Below, one piece after another: positions 1-8,816 of a stretch of 34,575 nucleotides of DNA. The notes beneath the pieces are model-generated. The model had not been told where the DNA came from. It made no database searches and saw only the letters and a list, made by a program, of their open reading frames with translations. Positions within the stretch are counted from its first letter, which is position 1. Each line of letters opens with the position of its first letter. Origin of the DNA: Planctomycetota bacterium (GTDB taxonomy: Bacteria > Planctomycetota > Phycisphaerae > Phycisphaerales > SM1A02); the NCBI GenBank assembly GCA_902521645.1, contig CABYSN010000010.1:1-34575 (forward strand). The letters run 5' to 3'. The position numbers were made by a program, and so were the translations under genes.

Positions 1-146
1 GACCATCCCAGAAATGCTTCGAGCACCTCCGGGTGCGATGCCAGTCCCTTGAAGATGTTCACCTGCATCTCCTTGAGCGGGCCGTTCAGAAGATCTGCTC
101 CGGGTCCGGTGTCGTTTGCGGGGTCGATGGTCGTGAGGCGTGGCAT
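1..146 (-). CDS. AhpD-like / carboxymuconolactone decarboxylase family protein (N-terminal part only)
   Basis: The first 48 codons of a minus-strand gene run off the left edge of the window. The start is the ATG at 146-144, preceded by AAGGA about eight bases upstream. The visible peptide begins MPRLTTIDPAN and continues with a GPLKEMQVNIFKGLASHPEV segment. This resembles the amino end of alkylhydroperoxidase/carboxymuconolactone-decarboxylase-like proteins, where a short N-terminal arm precedes the helical core. The catalytic CxxC-type region would lie outside the window, so activity cannot be judged. It reads in the same direction as ychF and lies 179 bp downstream of it, so co-transcription is possible. 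Family assignment rests only on the N-terminal pattern. Confidence 0.6.
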   Translation of the reverse strand, partial: MPRLTTIDPANDTGPGADLLNGPLKEMQVNIFKGLASHPEVLEAFLGW

Positions 147-190
147 GGGTGATTTCCTTGTCTTCAGGTGGGGGTGTTCGGTGCATCGGT

Positions 191-208
191 CCCCGTTCGA
201 ATTCGGGG
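191..208. repeat. Short inverted repeat between ychF and the AhpD-like gene
   Basis: CCCCG, an 8-nt loop TTCGAATT, and CGGGG form a 5-bp stem. It is flanked by two copies of the direct repeat GTGCATCGGT (181-190 and 215-224). There is no T-tract on either strand, so it is not a clear terminator. It could be a weak attenuator or chance. Confidence 0.3.
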
Positions 209-325
209 TCTGACGTGCATCGGTTCTTGGAGATTCTAGTTGTTCTCGTCGTTTCTGGTCATGTGGTGCTGGAAATTCGCCCGGTCAGGCATGGTGGTGT
301 GGCCGTTGGAGCGCACTGGTCGTCC

Positions 326-1414
326 TCAGACGTTGAAGAGAAAGTGCACGACGTCTCCGTCCCGGACGATGTATTCCTTGCCTTCGCTGCGGAGCTTGCC
401 CGCCTCTCGTATGGACTTCTCGTTCTTGTATTCCTCGAGCTCTTCGATCGAGTAGCACTCGGCACGGATGAAGCCCCGTTCGAAATCCCCGTGGATCACG
501 CCCGCCGCCTTGGGCGCCGTGTCTCCCTTCTGGATCGTCCACGCCCTGATCTCCTTCGGGCCTGCGGTGAAGTAGCTCTGCAGTCCGAGGAGTTCATAGG
601 ATCCGCGTGCCACCACGGCCAGAGCAGGTTCGGACATCCCGAGTGATTCGAGCATCTCCATCTTGTCTTCATCATCGAGTTCGGCCAGTTCGGATTCGAT
701 CTTCGCGCAGACCACCACGACCTCGCCGCCGGTCTTCGCCGCGTAGTCCCGGACGTTCTGAACCATCTCCCCGGATCCATCCGCGTGCTCCTCATCGACA
801 TTGCAGACGTAGAGGATCGGTTTCGCGGTGATGAATCCGAATGATCGAACCACCTTCTGCTCTTCCGGAGTGAATTCGAGCGACCGTATGGGTTGCTCGT
901 CTTCGATGCAGGTCTTGCAGCGTTCGAGGATGCCTGCCCGGAATTTCGCATCCTTGTCCCCGGATCGTGCCTGCCGCTGAGCCTTGTCAAGGGTGCTCTC
1001 GACCTGTTCGCTATCTGCGAGCAGGAGTTCCAGTCCGATGATCTCGATGTCGCGCACCGGATCGACCGATCCCGAGACATGAAGAATGTCGTCATCGACG
1101 AAGCACCGGGTCACCTGAAGAAGTGCGTCGACCTCCCTGATGTTCGCCAGAAACTTGTTCCCAAGACCCTCGCCCTTGCTGGCGCCTTCCACCAGGCCGG
1201 CGATGTCGACCAGGCGGATGACCGCTGGAATGATCTTCTCGGTCGGCATGTGGGCGTTGATTCTGGCCAACCTCGGATCTGGCACGCTCACCACGCCGAT
1301 ATTCGGCTCGATCGTGCAGAAGGGGTAGTTCTGAGCTTCGATTCCAGCTGCCGTGAGGGCGTTGAAGAGGGTGCTCTTGCCGACGTTGGGAAGACCGACG
1401 ATGCCGCATTCCAT
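326..1414 (-). CDS. ychF: Redox-regulated/ribosome-binding P-loop ATPase YchF (OLA1 family)
   Basis: A 362-residue protein, the usual family length (E. coli 363). The P-loop GLPNVGKS is at residues 7-14. The G3-like [17 protein letters not shown] segment and the NVDE motif in place of the NKxD of true GTPases are present; the latter is the YchF signature linked to ATP preference. A coiled-coil middle is followed by a C-terminal TGS domain ending [12 protein letters not shown] chose the ATG at 1414 because AGGAG sits nine bases upstream and the protein then starts [12 protein letters not shown] like its homologues. In-frame upstream ATGs (1438, 1486) would add unconserved residues. YchF binds ribosomes and nucleotides and is implicated in stress and translation control. 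It is divergent from mrdA. Confidence 0.95.
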   Translation of the reverse strand: MECGIVGLPNVGKSTLFNALTAAGIEAQNYPFCTIEPNIGVVSVPDPRLARINAHMPTEKIIPAVIRLVDIAGLVEGASKGEGLGNKFLANIREVDALLQVTRCFVDDDILHVSGSVDPVRDIEIIGLELLLADSEQVESTLDKAQRQARSGDKDAKFRAGILERCKTCIEDEQPIRSLEFTPEEQKVVRSFGFITAKPILYVCNVDEEHADGSGEMVQNVRDYAAKTGGEVVVVCAKIESELAELDDEDKMEMLESLGMSEPALAVVARGSYELLGLQSYFTAGPKEIRAWTIQKGDTAPKAAGVIHGDFERGFIRAECYSIEELEEYKNEKSIREAGKLRSEGKEYIVRDGDVVHFLFNV

Positions 1415-1488
1415 GGGTGTGTTCTCCTGAATCGACATCCTATCCGAAGTTGATGGGTCGTCCTTTACGATTTGCCGCCCGAACACGG

Positions 1489-1517
1489 GAGACAGGACGC
1501 TTTTCTCGGGTGATAAT
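1489..1517 (+). promoter_or_regulatory. Predicted sigma70-type promoter of mrdA-rodA-rsmG
   Basis: GAGACA (1489-1494), a 17-bp spacer, and GATAAT (1512-1517) lie just before the mrdA ATG at 1530. Initiation about seven bases after the -10 would leave a leader of roughly six nucleotides, shorter than the GGAGAG seen at about 1519. The transcript may therefore be nearly leaderless, or a further upstream start may exist. Confidence 0.4.
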
Positions 1518-1529
1518 GGAGAGAGCAGA

Positions 1530-3917
1530 ATGCATATCGTTCGATCCAGATTTCCTCTCTTCTTCTATCGCCGACTGGTTCTCGTCGTCGCCACGGGTGT
1601 CTTTGCGGCCAGCCTCCTCGGTACCCGACTCATTCAACTGACGGTGTTCGAGGGTGAGGCTCTTCGACGAACCGCCGAACAATCGATCCGGCGTGATCAA
1701 TTCCTGCCTTCATGGCGGGGATCGATCATCGATCGAAAAGGACTTGTTCTCGCCGAGGATCGCGCGAGTTGGGATGTGGGGGTGCCATTCGCCGTCCTCT
1801 CCGGACGATGGGCGAACGATTTTGCCACTGAACAGGCGATCGATTCAGTGGGGAGTGATGCCTGGGCGATGCTCTCTCCCGAGGCGCAGGGACGTTTGAT
1901 TCTCGATCGTGTGCCCTCATGGAATGCTCTGGTCGAGCAGTTGTACGAAGGACTTTGTGCGCATGCCGGTCTTCAGCGATCGGATTTGGATCGTCGGATC
2001 GATGCGATTCTGCAATCGATCTCCAGAATGGTCGCGCATGTTCATGATCGTCAGCGAACCGCCTTTCAGGCGTCTCAGGAGACAAGCACGCTGGATGTCT
2101 TCAGGCCGAGGCCGATCGCAGAGGAACTCGAATCACACGTGCTGGTGACGGGCCTTGATGACGAGGTGGCGTTCGCTCTCCGGCGATTCACTCGAGCGAT
2201 CGATCAGGAGGCGAGAAGTCGTCTTGAAGACCGTCGTGGAGATTCGATCGAGTTGGTCGAACTGATCGACGGGAGTCGTCGAAGCCAGCCTCTGAACGGC
2301 AGTCTGGTCGAGATCGATCGGTCTCGATTTCCACGTTCGCTTCGGTCGGACGAGCCATTGGAGCTTCTCGTCGCGGGTGTGGGTGATCACATCCTCGGTC
2401 GTACACGGACCGACGTTCGAGCCGAAGATGTGAGGCGTCGACCGTTTCGAACTCCCGGTACGGCTGAGGTTCTCGATCTCGGTGGGTATCGGGCCGGCCT
2501 TGATTCAATCGGAGTCCGGGGACTCGAAGCCTCGATGGAGGACCGCCTGCGTGGGACTCGCGGGATCGAGTCTCGGAACCTTGAAACGGGGGAGGTCTCC
2601 ATCCAGCCTCATGTCCCCGGTGAGGACCTGCAGGTGACGATCGACTGGGATCTTCAGGCGGAGATTCAAGCCCTGCTCGATCCGCGGGCCGGGCTGGCAC
2701 GGGTGCAGCAGTACCACGTCGGATGGGAGGATGGTGCACCCAAGCCCACCCGCCTGCCGCTCGGGACCCCGCTTGATGGTTCTGTGGTGGTGCTCGATGT
2801 CGAGACGGGTGAGATACTCGCGATGGCTTCCAGTCCGACGTTCACCGACGGTCTGGCGATGGATCGGGGTGATCGCACGACCCACGCACCCTTTCTGCAT
2901 CGGGCGGTCGAAGCCGCGTGTCCCCCCGGATCGATCGTGAAGCCATTGGTCTACGTGGCGGCGGTCACCGATGGTGTGATCGCCGTCGACGAGACGATCG
3001 AGTGCACAGGGCACCTGCTCCCGGACAGGCCGGATCGATTGCGGTGCTGGATCTACAAATCATATGGAACGACCCATGGAGGGCCCGAAGATCCTCTTGA
3101 CGTGACTCGGGCGATTCAGAATTCCTGCAACATCTTCTTCTACACCGTCGGGCAGCGGATGGGGCTTCAGCGACTTGCCGACTGGTATCGGCGGTGGGGT
3201 CTTGACGAGCCGCTCGACACCGGGCTCGCCTATGAGCGTGAGGTCGAGGTGACGCGAGATGAGGTGTCACGTTGGGAGACGCGTTCCTTCGGAGAATCCG
3301 GTGGTCAGGTTCCGCGGCCTTCCGATGTTCCGAGTGGCGGGCGTGGTGGTGAATCGATCATGCTCGGAATCGGGCAGGGACGACTCACCTGGACGCCCGT
3401 CCAGGCAGCCAATGCCTATGCCATGCTCGGTCGAGGTGGCACGATCCTGGATGCGCATCTCATTCGTGAGAACTGGTTTCAGGAGGGGCGTCGTACCGGA
3501 GACCTCGAGCTCGATCCGGAGGCCTGTCGCCGGGCCTTGGAAGGGTTGCGCCTCACGGTCGAGGATCCGCAGGGCACCGGAAACAATCTTCGCTATCCCG
3601 ATGGACGTGATCCCATCTTCGACATCCCCGGAGTGCGCGTCTGGGGCAAGACGGGAACGGCGACGGCACCCGCCCGGCGCGTCGATGTCAACGGTGACGG
3701 CATTTTCTCCGATGCTCCGCCCGATGAACGAAGGACCGGTCTCGATCATGCCTGGTTCGTGGGGCTGGCGGGCGATCTTGCCGACGGGAGACCACGCTAC
3801 GCCGTGGCGGTCCTGCTCGAATACGGAGGGTCCGGAGGGCGGGTCTCGGGACCACTTGCCGCGGAGGTGATTCGCGCCCTTGTTCGCCATGATTATCTCG
3901 AGGGTGAGGCGCCGTGA
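1530..3917 (+). CDS. mrdA: Penicillin-binding protein 2, cell-elongation transpeptidase
   Basis: A 795-residue class B PBP, longer than E. coli PBP2 (633). One N-terminal membrane anchor spans about residues 14-33. A dimerisation/pedestal domain follows, and then the transpeptidase domain. The three catalytic motifs are intact: SIVK (S468 nucleophile, K471), SCN (532-534) and KTG (707-709). It cross-links peptidoglycan in the periplasm together with the RodA glycosyltransferase, whose GTG start overlaps its stop (GTGA). GGAGAG precedes the ATG. The middle pedestal region is expanded. Directly after KTG there is a DVNGDG loop resembling a calcium-binding EF-hand loop (719-733), not usual in this family. 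The mreBCD genes normally found nearby are not in the window. Confidence 0.92.
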   Translation: MHIVRSRFPLFFYRRLVLVVATGVFAASLLGTRLIQLTVFEGEALRRTAEQSIRRDQFLPSWRGSIIDRKGLVLAEDRASWDVGVPFAVLSGRWANDFATEQAIDSVGSDAWAMLSPEAQGRLILDRVPSWNALVEQLYEGLCAHAGLQRSDLDRRIDAILQSISRMVAHVHDRQRTAFQASQETSTLDVFRPRPIAEELESHVLVTGLDDEVAFALRRFTRAIDQEARSRLEDRRGDSIELVELIDGSRRSQPLNGSLVEIDRSRFPRSLRSDEPLELLVAGVGDHILGRTRTDVRAEDVRRRPFRTPGTAEVLDLGGYRAGLDSIGVRGLEASMEDRLRGTRGIESRNLETGEVSIQPHVPGEDLQVTIDWDLQAEIQALLDPRAGLARVQQYHVGWEDGAPKPTRLPLGTPLDGSVVVLDVETGEILAMASSPTFTDGLAMDRGDRTTHAPFLHRAVEAACPPGSIVKPLVYVAAVTDGVIAVDETIECTGHLLPDRPDRLRCWIYKSYGTTHGGPEDPLDVTRAIQNSCNIFFYTVGQRMGLQRLADWYRRWGLDEPLDTGLAYEREVEVTRDEVSRWETRSFGESGGQVPRPSDVPSGGRGGESIMLGIGQGRLTWTPVQAANAYAMLGRGGTILDAHLIRENWFQEGRRTGDLELDPEACRRALEGLRLTVEDPQGTGNNLRYPDGRDPIFDIPGVRVWGKTGTATAPARRVDVNGDGIFSDAPPDERRTGLDHAWFVGLAGDLADGRPRYAVAVLLEYGGSGGRVSGPLAAEVIRALVRHDYLEGEAP

Positions 3918-5146
3918 GTCGGATCTCCCAGCGATCATCCGAAAGAAGGCCCTTCCGTGGTTCGATCGCGGATTGGCGTGAGTCAGCGCGATCGATTCAT
4001 CCTCGCGGCACATCGTGGTTCAATGTTGGCTGGGTGGTGCTTCTGGCAGCGATCGCACTGAGCATTCTCGGCGTCGTCACCATTCAGACCACCCAGCCCA
4101 CCTACGCCACCCGCCAATTCGTCCATCTTCTGATCGGAATCATCCTCGCGATCGCGGTGGCCGTGCCGGACTACCGGAAGCTCCGGCGATTCACCTGGCC
4201 GATCGCGATCATCTCGATCGTCCTTCTGATCTTCGTGCTCATCCCATTCGTCCCCGACTGGTTGGTGCGCCCGCGAAACGGGGCTCGTCGCTGGATCAAC
4301 CTGTTCGTGACCGACGTTCAACCTTCGGAGCTGGCCAAGATCGCGTGGATCGCTCTGATGGCGGAATGGCTGGTCAGAAGGAACACCTACCGACGTTTCA
4401 GTGGTTTCATCCTGACCTTTCTGGTGACGCTCGTCCCATTCGGGCTGATTCTCATCGAACCCGATCTGGGAACCGCCTTGTTGTTCATTCCCACCTTGCT
4501 GGTCATGCTCGTGGTGGCGGGCGCTCGATTGCGACATGTCTTTCTGGTTCTGCTCTGCGGGATCTCCCTCGGGCCACTGGCGTATTTCACGCCCGGTGTC
4601 CTGAAGCCGCACCAGATCGCGCGAATCGATGCGATCGTCGCCCAGTTCAAGGGTGACTCGAGTCTTGATCGGGACGAGGGTTTTCAGGCGGCTCGCGCCA
4701 GAATCGTGGTCGGATCGGGTGGCGTGACCGGCGTCGGTCGTGAGCATGCTCGCGCCATCGTGCAGTTCAATCGTCTGCCGGAAGAACGCAATGACATGAT
4801 CTTCGCGGTGCTGGTCTGTCGTTTCGGCCTTCTTGGTGGCGCGCTGATGGGGCTTCTCTTCATCCTCTTCGCGACGGCGGGCATGACCGTGGCAGCGACG
4901 AGTCGGGATGGTTTCGGTCGCCTGCTGGTCGTCGGAATCGTCGCGATGGTGTTCTTTCAGATGTTCGTGAACACGGGAATGACGATCGGACTGCTCCCCA
5001 TCACCGGAATGACGCTACCCTTCGTTTCCTATGGAGGCACGAGTCTCGTCGCCACCTGGATCATGGCGGGATTGATTCTCAACGTCGCCCTGCGGCGACC
5101 CCGGCGTTTTCAGCGCGAGACCTTCACTTTCGACGAGAGCACATGA
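3914..5146 (+). CDS. rodA: RodA, SEDS-family peptidoglycan glycosyltransferase
   Basis: A 410-residue polytopic SEDS protein. It begins at a GTG that overlaps the mrdA stop, so translation is probably coupled. About 45 hydrophilic residues precede the first membrane span (about 46-66), longer than in E. coli RodA (370 residues in total). Family hallmarks are the DVQPSELAK segment after the third span, the PEERNDMIFAVL segment near the catalytic extracellular loop, and the C-terminal LPITGMTLPFVSYGGTS signature. It polymerises lipid II into glycan strands in the elongasome with PBP2. FtsW is the main alternative, but pairing with PBP2 rather than FtsI favours RodA. Its stop overlaps the rsmG start (ATGA). 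Confidence 0.9.
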   Translation: MSRISQRSSERRPFRGSIADWRESARSIHPRGTSWFNVGWVVLLAAIALSILGVVTIQTTQPTYATRQFVHLLIGIILAIAVAVPDYRKLRRFTWPIAIISIVLLIFVLIPFVPDWLVRPRNGARRWINLFVTDVQPSELAKIAWIALMAEWLVRRNTYRRFSGFILTFLVTLVPFGLILIEPDLGTALLFIPTLLVMLVVAGARLRHVFLVLLCGISLGPLAYFTPGVLKPHQIARIDAIVAQFKGDSSLDRDEGFQAARARIVVGSGGVTGVGREHARAIVQFNRLPEERNDMIFAVLVCRFGLLGGALMGLLFILFATAGMTVAATSRDGFGRLLVVGIVAMVFFQMFVNTGMTIGLLPITGMTLPFVSYGGTSLVATWIMAGLILNVALRRPRRFQRETFTFDEST

Positions 5147-5856
5147 CCAAGATCGAACAACCACCAGATTCCTTTCTTGAAGCCGCCGATGAACTCGGCA
5201 TTCGATTCGATGACGGTGACGTCGAGCGCCTGGGTCAATGGCTCGCGATTCTCGAAGAGACCAACAAGCGAATGAATCTGACGCGGATTCTCGATCACGA
5301 GAGCGCCTGGCATCGCCACGTGCTCGACAGTCTCACCTTGATCCCGTACGTCATGACCGCTCAAGCCGAGAACCTGCTCGACATCGGGAGTGGTGGTGGT
5401 GCCCCCGGGCTTCCTCTTGCGATCATTCTTCCCGAGTTGAAGGTGGGTCTGCTCGAAGCCACCGGCAAGAAGGCAGCGTTTCTCAAGAAGACCGCACGCA
5501 CGCTGGGTCTCGAAAACGTCATGGTCATCAACGATCGTGCCGAAGCCGCGGCCGCTCTGGACGCACCCGATCGCGAGGCCTGGGACGTGGTCACCGCCCG
5601 GGCGGTGGGGCGTCTGCCCTTGCTGCTCGAGTACACGGTTCCCTTCGCCCGGGTGGGAGGCATCGTGCTTGCCATCAAGGGTGAACAGGCCGCCAGTGAG
5701 GTGGAGGAGTCCAAGCGGGCGCTTCATGCGCTGCACAGCCAGGTGGTCGAACAGCACCGGACATCCACCGGAACGATCGTTCTCATCGAAAAACTCCGCA
5801 AGACCGCTCGTGCCTATCCGCGCCCAGTCGGGGACCCCTCTCGGAATCCTTTGTGA
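5143..5856 (+). CDS. rsmG: 16S rRNA (guanine-527-N7)-methyltransferase RsmG (GidB)
   Basis: A 237-residue Rossmann-fold methyltransferase, near family length (E. coli 207). The SAM-binding motif I, LLDIGSGGGAPGLPLA, starts near residue 78. It is followed by ATGKKAAFLKK and DRAEA in the order seen in RsmG. The N-terminal MNLTRI and HVLDSL segments are also family signatures. The enzyme methylates G527 in the decoding region of 16S rRNA; its loss typically gives low-level streptomycin resistance. The ATG overlaps the rodA stop by four bases, making the gene the third member of an overlapped run. The C-terminal tail is slightly longer than usual. Confidence 0.93.
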   Translation: MTKIEQPPDSFLEAADELGIRFDDGDVERLGQWLAILEETNKRMNLTRILDHESAWHRHVLDSLTLIPYVMTAQAENLLDIGSGGGAPGLPLAIILPELKVGLLEATGKKAAFLKKTARTLGLENVMVINDRAEAAAALDAPDREAWDVVTARAVGRLPLLLEYTVPFARVGGIVLAIKGEQAASEVEESKRALHALHSQVVEQHRTSTGTIVLIEKLRKTARAYPRPVGDPSRNPL

Positions 5857-5881
5857 ACCCAGTCGGTCTAGGATGTGACTG

Positions 5882-7933
5882 ATGCCGATCGATGCCGTCA
5901 ACTTCCTGTCGCCAGAAGGCGCGATCGCTCGCCGCCTCGAAGGCTATGAAGCCAGGCAGCAGCAGGTCGACATGGCCGCTTCGGTATCGAAGACGCTTGA
6001 AAAACGTGGTCGGATTTTGGTTGAAGCCGGCACTGGCGTGGGGAAGAGCTTCGGATATCTGCTGCCCGCCATCAGTCGGGTCGTCGATCAGGGCGAGCGG
6101 GTCGTGATCTGCACGAACACCATCAGTCTTCAGGAACAGATCATCGAGAAGGACATCCCGCTTCTCAATGCCGTCATTCCGGAGGAGTTCTCTGCGGTCC
6201 TGGTCAAGGGTCGCGGGAATTACCTGTCCTTGCGACGTCTCAAGCTCGCCAGTGAGCGACAGAATCGCCTGCTTGCCGATGATGGTGAACGCCACTCGCT
6301 CGAGATGATCGAGGAGTGGGCCTACACGACCCGTGACGGTTCACTCGCCACGCTGCCCCAGCTTCCCCGGCAGGCGGTCTGGGATCTCGCCCAGTCGGAT
6401 TCCGGCAACTGCATGGGGCGAAAGTGTCAGACCTACGACAAGTGCTTCTTTCAGGCGGCTCGCCGTCGCATGGATCATGGCCAGATACTCGTCTGCAATC
6501 ATGCATTCTTCTTCAGCGATCTCGCGCTTCGAATCCGTGGCGGCGGCATCCTGCCGGCCTATGACCACGTGATTCTCGACGAGGCGCACAACGTCGAGAC
6601 CATCGCCGCCGAGCATTTCGGTGTGCGTGCCGGTGAAAGTGGTGTGAAGCATCTTCTGAAGCGCCTCTACCACCGGACCAGTGGCCGCGGCTATCTCGCC
6701 ACCCTCGAAGTGCGCGAGGATGCGATCTCCAGAGTCGACCAGACGATCGAGTCCGTGCTGAGATGCGGCAGTCGTTGTGACGATCTGTTCGATGCCCTCT
6801 TCCGCTGGAATGCCGCGAACGGGGGTTCAAGTGGGCGGGTTCGCGCTCCCGAGATCGTGGAGGATCGTCTCTCGACCGAATTGCGTGAACTGGCACGATT
6901 GCTGCGTCTTCTGAAGGAAGGCGCCACCCGTGAGGCGGATGAGTTCGAGCTGGTCTCGTATGCGCAAAGAGCGGAAGGGATCGCCGACGACCTTGAACTC
7001 CTGCTCTCGCAGAGGATGGATGGATGCGTCTATTGGATCGATGTCGCACGTGCCCGGCGGGGCAGCCGAGGGCGTGGAAACGTCTCGCTTTGCTGTGCCG
7101 CGATCGACGTCGCTCCCATTCTTCGTGAACATCTCTTCTCGCGCGAGATCTCGGTGGTCATGACCTCGGCGACACTTGCCACCGGAGAGGGTGATTTCTC
7201 CCACGTGAAGACCCGTTTGGGGTGTGAAGACGCCGAATCCCTGCAACTCGGAAGCCCTTTCGACCATGCCGAACAGATGCGCGTCATCATCGAGAGCACG
7301 ATGCCCGAACCTCGGGCCGGAAACTATCTGCCGGAACTCGCGGATCGGATCCTCGATCACGTTCTTGAAACCGATGGGGGAGCCTTCGTTCTCTTCACCA
7401 GCTTCGCCCATCTCGATTCGGTGGTGGAAAGAATCGGGCCACGTCTTGCGGATCTCGAGTTTCCGCTGCATGTTCATGGGCGGTCCGGGCCACGCGGCCT
7501 TCTGGTGCGCCGTTTTCGTGAGGATGACCGAAGCATTCTCTTCGGTACTTCCAGTTTCTGGCAGGGCGTCGACGTGCGCGGGCGGGCGCTTCGAAATGTC
7601 ATCGTGACGCGGTTGCCGTTCGATGTTCCTGATCGCCCTCTGGTCCAGGCACGGCACGAGCAGATCGAGGCTCGTGGCGGGAAGCCGTTTTCCGAGGACC
7701 AACTGCCTCGTGCGGTGATTCGATTCAAGCAGGGCGTCGGTCGCCTCATCCGATCGCATCGTGACTCGGGGCGGGTCGTCATTCTCGATCCTCGGATCGT
7801 CAGCAAGGGCTATGGGCGACGATTTCTCGAGTCACTTCCGGCAGGCGTTCGTCTCGAATATGGATCCCGTTCGGAGTCTTTCGAGGATGACACGACCGGT
7901 TACATCGAGCCACCGGACGATTGGATCGCATGA
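5882..7933 (+). CDS. dinG: DinG/XPD-family ATP-dependent DNA helicase
   Basis: A 683-residue superfamily 2 helicase. Walker A GTGVGKS is at 50-56 and the DEAH box at 233-236. The C-terminal motif VI-like QGVGRLIRS is intact. Three cysteines spaced as in iron-sulfur DinG/XPD proteins (C177, C182, C188) are present. The fourth ligand, normally a cysteine in the KGRxNYLC segment, is a serine here (S116), and C205 just beyond might substitute. The enzyme is expected to unwind forks, R-loops or G-quadruplex DNA 5' to 3' during repair. It starts 25 bp after rsmG with AGGA upstream and may belong to that transcript. DinG versus YoaA identity is not settled. Confidence 0.88.
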   Translation: MPIDAVNFLSPEGAIARRLEGYEARQQQVDMAASVSKTLEKRGRILVEAGTGVGKSFGYLLPAISRVVDQGERVVICTNTISLQEQIIEKDIPLLNAVIPEEFSAVLVKGRGNYLSLRRLKLASERQNRLLADDGERHSLEMIEEWAYTTRDGSLATLPQLPRQAVWDLAQSDSGNCMGRKCQTYDKCFFQAARRRMDHGQILVCNHAFFFSDLALRIRGGGILPAYDHVILDEAHNVETIAAEHFGVRAGESGVKHLLKRLYHRTSGRGYLATLEVREDAISRVDQTIESVLRCGSRCDDLFDALFRWNAANGGSSGRVRAPEIVEDRLSTELRELARLLRLLKEGATREADEFELVSYAQRAEGIADDLELLLSQRMDGCVYWIDVARARRGSRGRGNVSLCCAAIDVAPILREHLFSREISVVMTSATLATGEGDFSHVKTRLGCEDAESLQLGSPFDHAEQMRVIIESTMPEPRAGNYLPELADRILDHVLETDGGAFVLFTSFAHLDSVVERIGPRLADLEFPLHVHGRSGPRGLLVRRFREDDRSILFGTSSFWQGVDVRGRALRNVIVTRLPFDVPDRPLVQARHEQIEARGGKPFSEDQLPRAVIRFKQGVGRLIRSHRDSGRVVILDPRIVSKGYGRRFLESLPAGVRLEYGSRSESFEDDTTGYIEPPDDWIA

Positions 7934-7986
7934 TCGCTTGGTCATGGTGATCTGCGACCTGGAAGATCGAACACGCACGCAAAAAC

Positions 7987-8022
7987 AAGAAACGACCCAC
8001 CGGCTTAGATGAGTCGTTTCTT
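7987..8022. terminator. Bidirectional intrinsic terminator between dinG and the PEP-CTERM-like gene
   Basis: AAGAAACGAC (7987-7996) pairs perfectly with GTCGTTTCTT (8013-8022) around a 16-nt partly paired loop. On the minus strand the stem is followed by a clear T-rich run (TTGTTTTTG), and on the plus strand by a shorter one. It sits between two convergent genes, as expected for a shared terminator. Confidence 0.8.
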
Positions 8023-8049
8023 TGATTGGGGGGGGAGGGAAGGAAGTCG

Positions 8050-8706
8050 TCAGGCGCGACGTCGTCGCGCAGCAAGTCCGGCAAGTGCGAGCAGGGAGAG
8101 CGCTCCTGGTGCCGGAACCGTGTTGTATTCAAGAAGTTCACCGAAACTGGCCGAGCCGCCCCAGCTGGCCGACGTTCCATTCATCAGGTCCGTGGCCGGA
8201 TCGCCCTGGCTGCCGCCCGTCGTGCCGATTTCGAATCGGAGAGAATCTCCGAGCTCAAGGCCGAGCGTGGCCAGTTCGATCGACATGGTGACGGTGTTGG
8301 TGCCGGAATCGATGCTGTTCATCGATCCGCCTGCGGCCGAAGCCCACGAGGATCCATTCCAGTTGTTCAGATCCGTGCCTCCGGTGCCATCGACCCATGC
8401 GCCCATGTAGAAATCGATGCCAGCTGGTCCCATGTCGACATTTCTGACCCAGGGGTTGTTGTTGCCATCAGCACCTGATCCATCGACGGAATCGACGAAG
8501 ACCATGTACTTGGTCCAGCTCTCGAAGCTACTCGTCGTGATCGAGAAGAACACGTTGGTGTCATCGTTGGTCACTTCGACCGAGATGAGATCCAGATTCG
8601 AGTTGGGTGGTCCTTGATCACCAGCTGAATCGGTGTAGATATCAGCCACTGATGTGGATGCTGTCACAGCAATCAATGCCAGAGCGCAGGTGGAATATGC
8701 AGACAT
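8050..8706 (-). CDS. Secreted PEP-CTERM-like protein of unknown function
   Basis: A 218-residue exported protein. The N-terminal signal peptide is about residues 1-21 (hydrophobic core CALALIAVTAS, cleavage after VAD or nearby). The body is rich in D, N, G, S and T. The C-terminal sorting tail is VPAPGA, a hydrophobic helix, then RRRRA. This matches the degenerate PEP-CTERM pattern common in Phycisphaerae, where an exosortase would process and anchor the protein; no exosortase gene is in the window. The body is probably an all-beta surface domain, but I do not recognise a named family. The gene is monocistronic and ends at the bidirectional terminator. The upstream GAGAG gives a weak ribosome site. 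Confidence 0.82.
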   Translation of the reverse strand: MSAYSTCALALIAVTASTSVADIYTDSAGDQGPPNSNLDLISVEVTNDDTNVFFSITTSSFESWTKYMVFVDSVDGSGADGNNNPWVRNVDMGPAGIDFYMGAWVDGTGGTDLNNWNGSSWASAAGGSMNSIDSGTNTVTMSIELATLGLELGDSLRFEIGTTGGSQGDPATDLMNGTSASWGGSASFGELLEYNTVPAPGALSLLALAGLAARRRRA

Positions 8707-8816
8707 GGGAGTCTCTCTTCAGTTGAACGCCCGAGGGAGAGCGTGAATTGGGAAGCCATGAGGGATGGCTCTGAGACTCAAATTAGCGGTTTCATCACTC
8801 GTTGCAAGCACTTCTT

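Noticed and set aside
6827-7759. 310-codon open frame opposite dinG
   Set aside because: Shadow of the helicase coding frame, without motifs.
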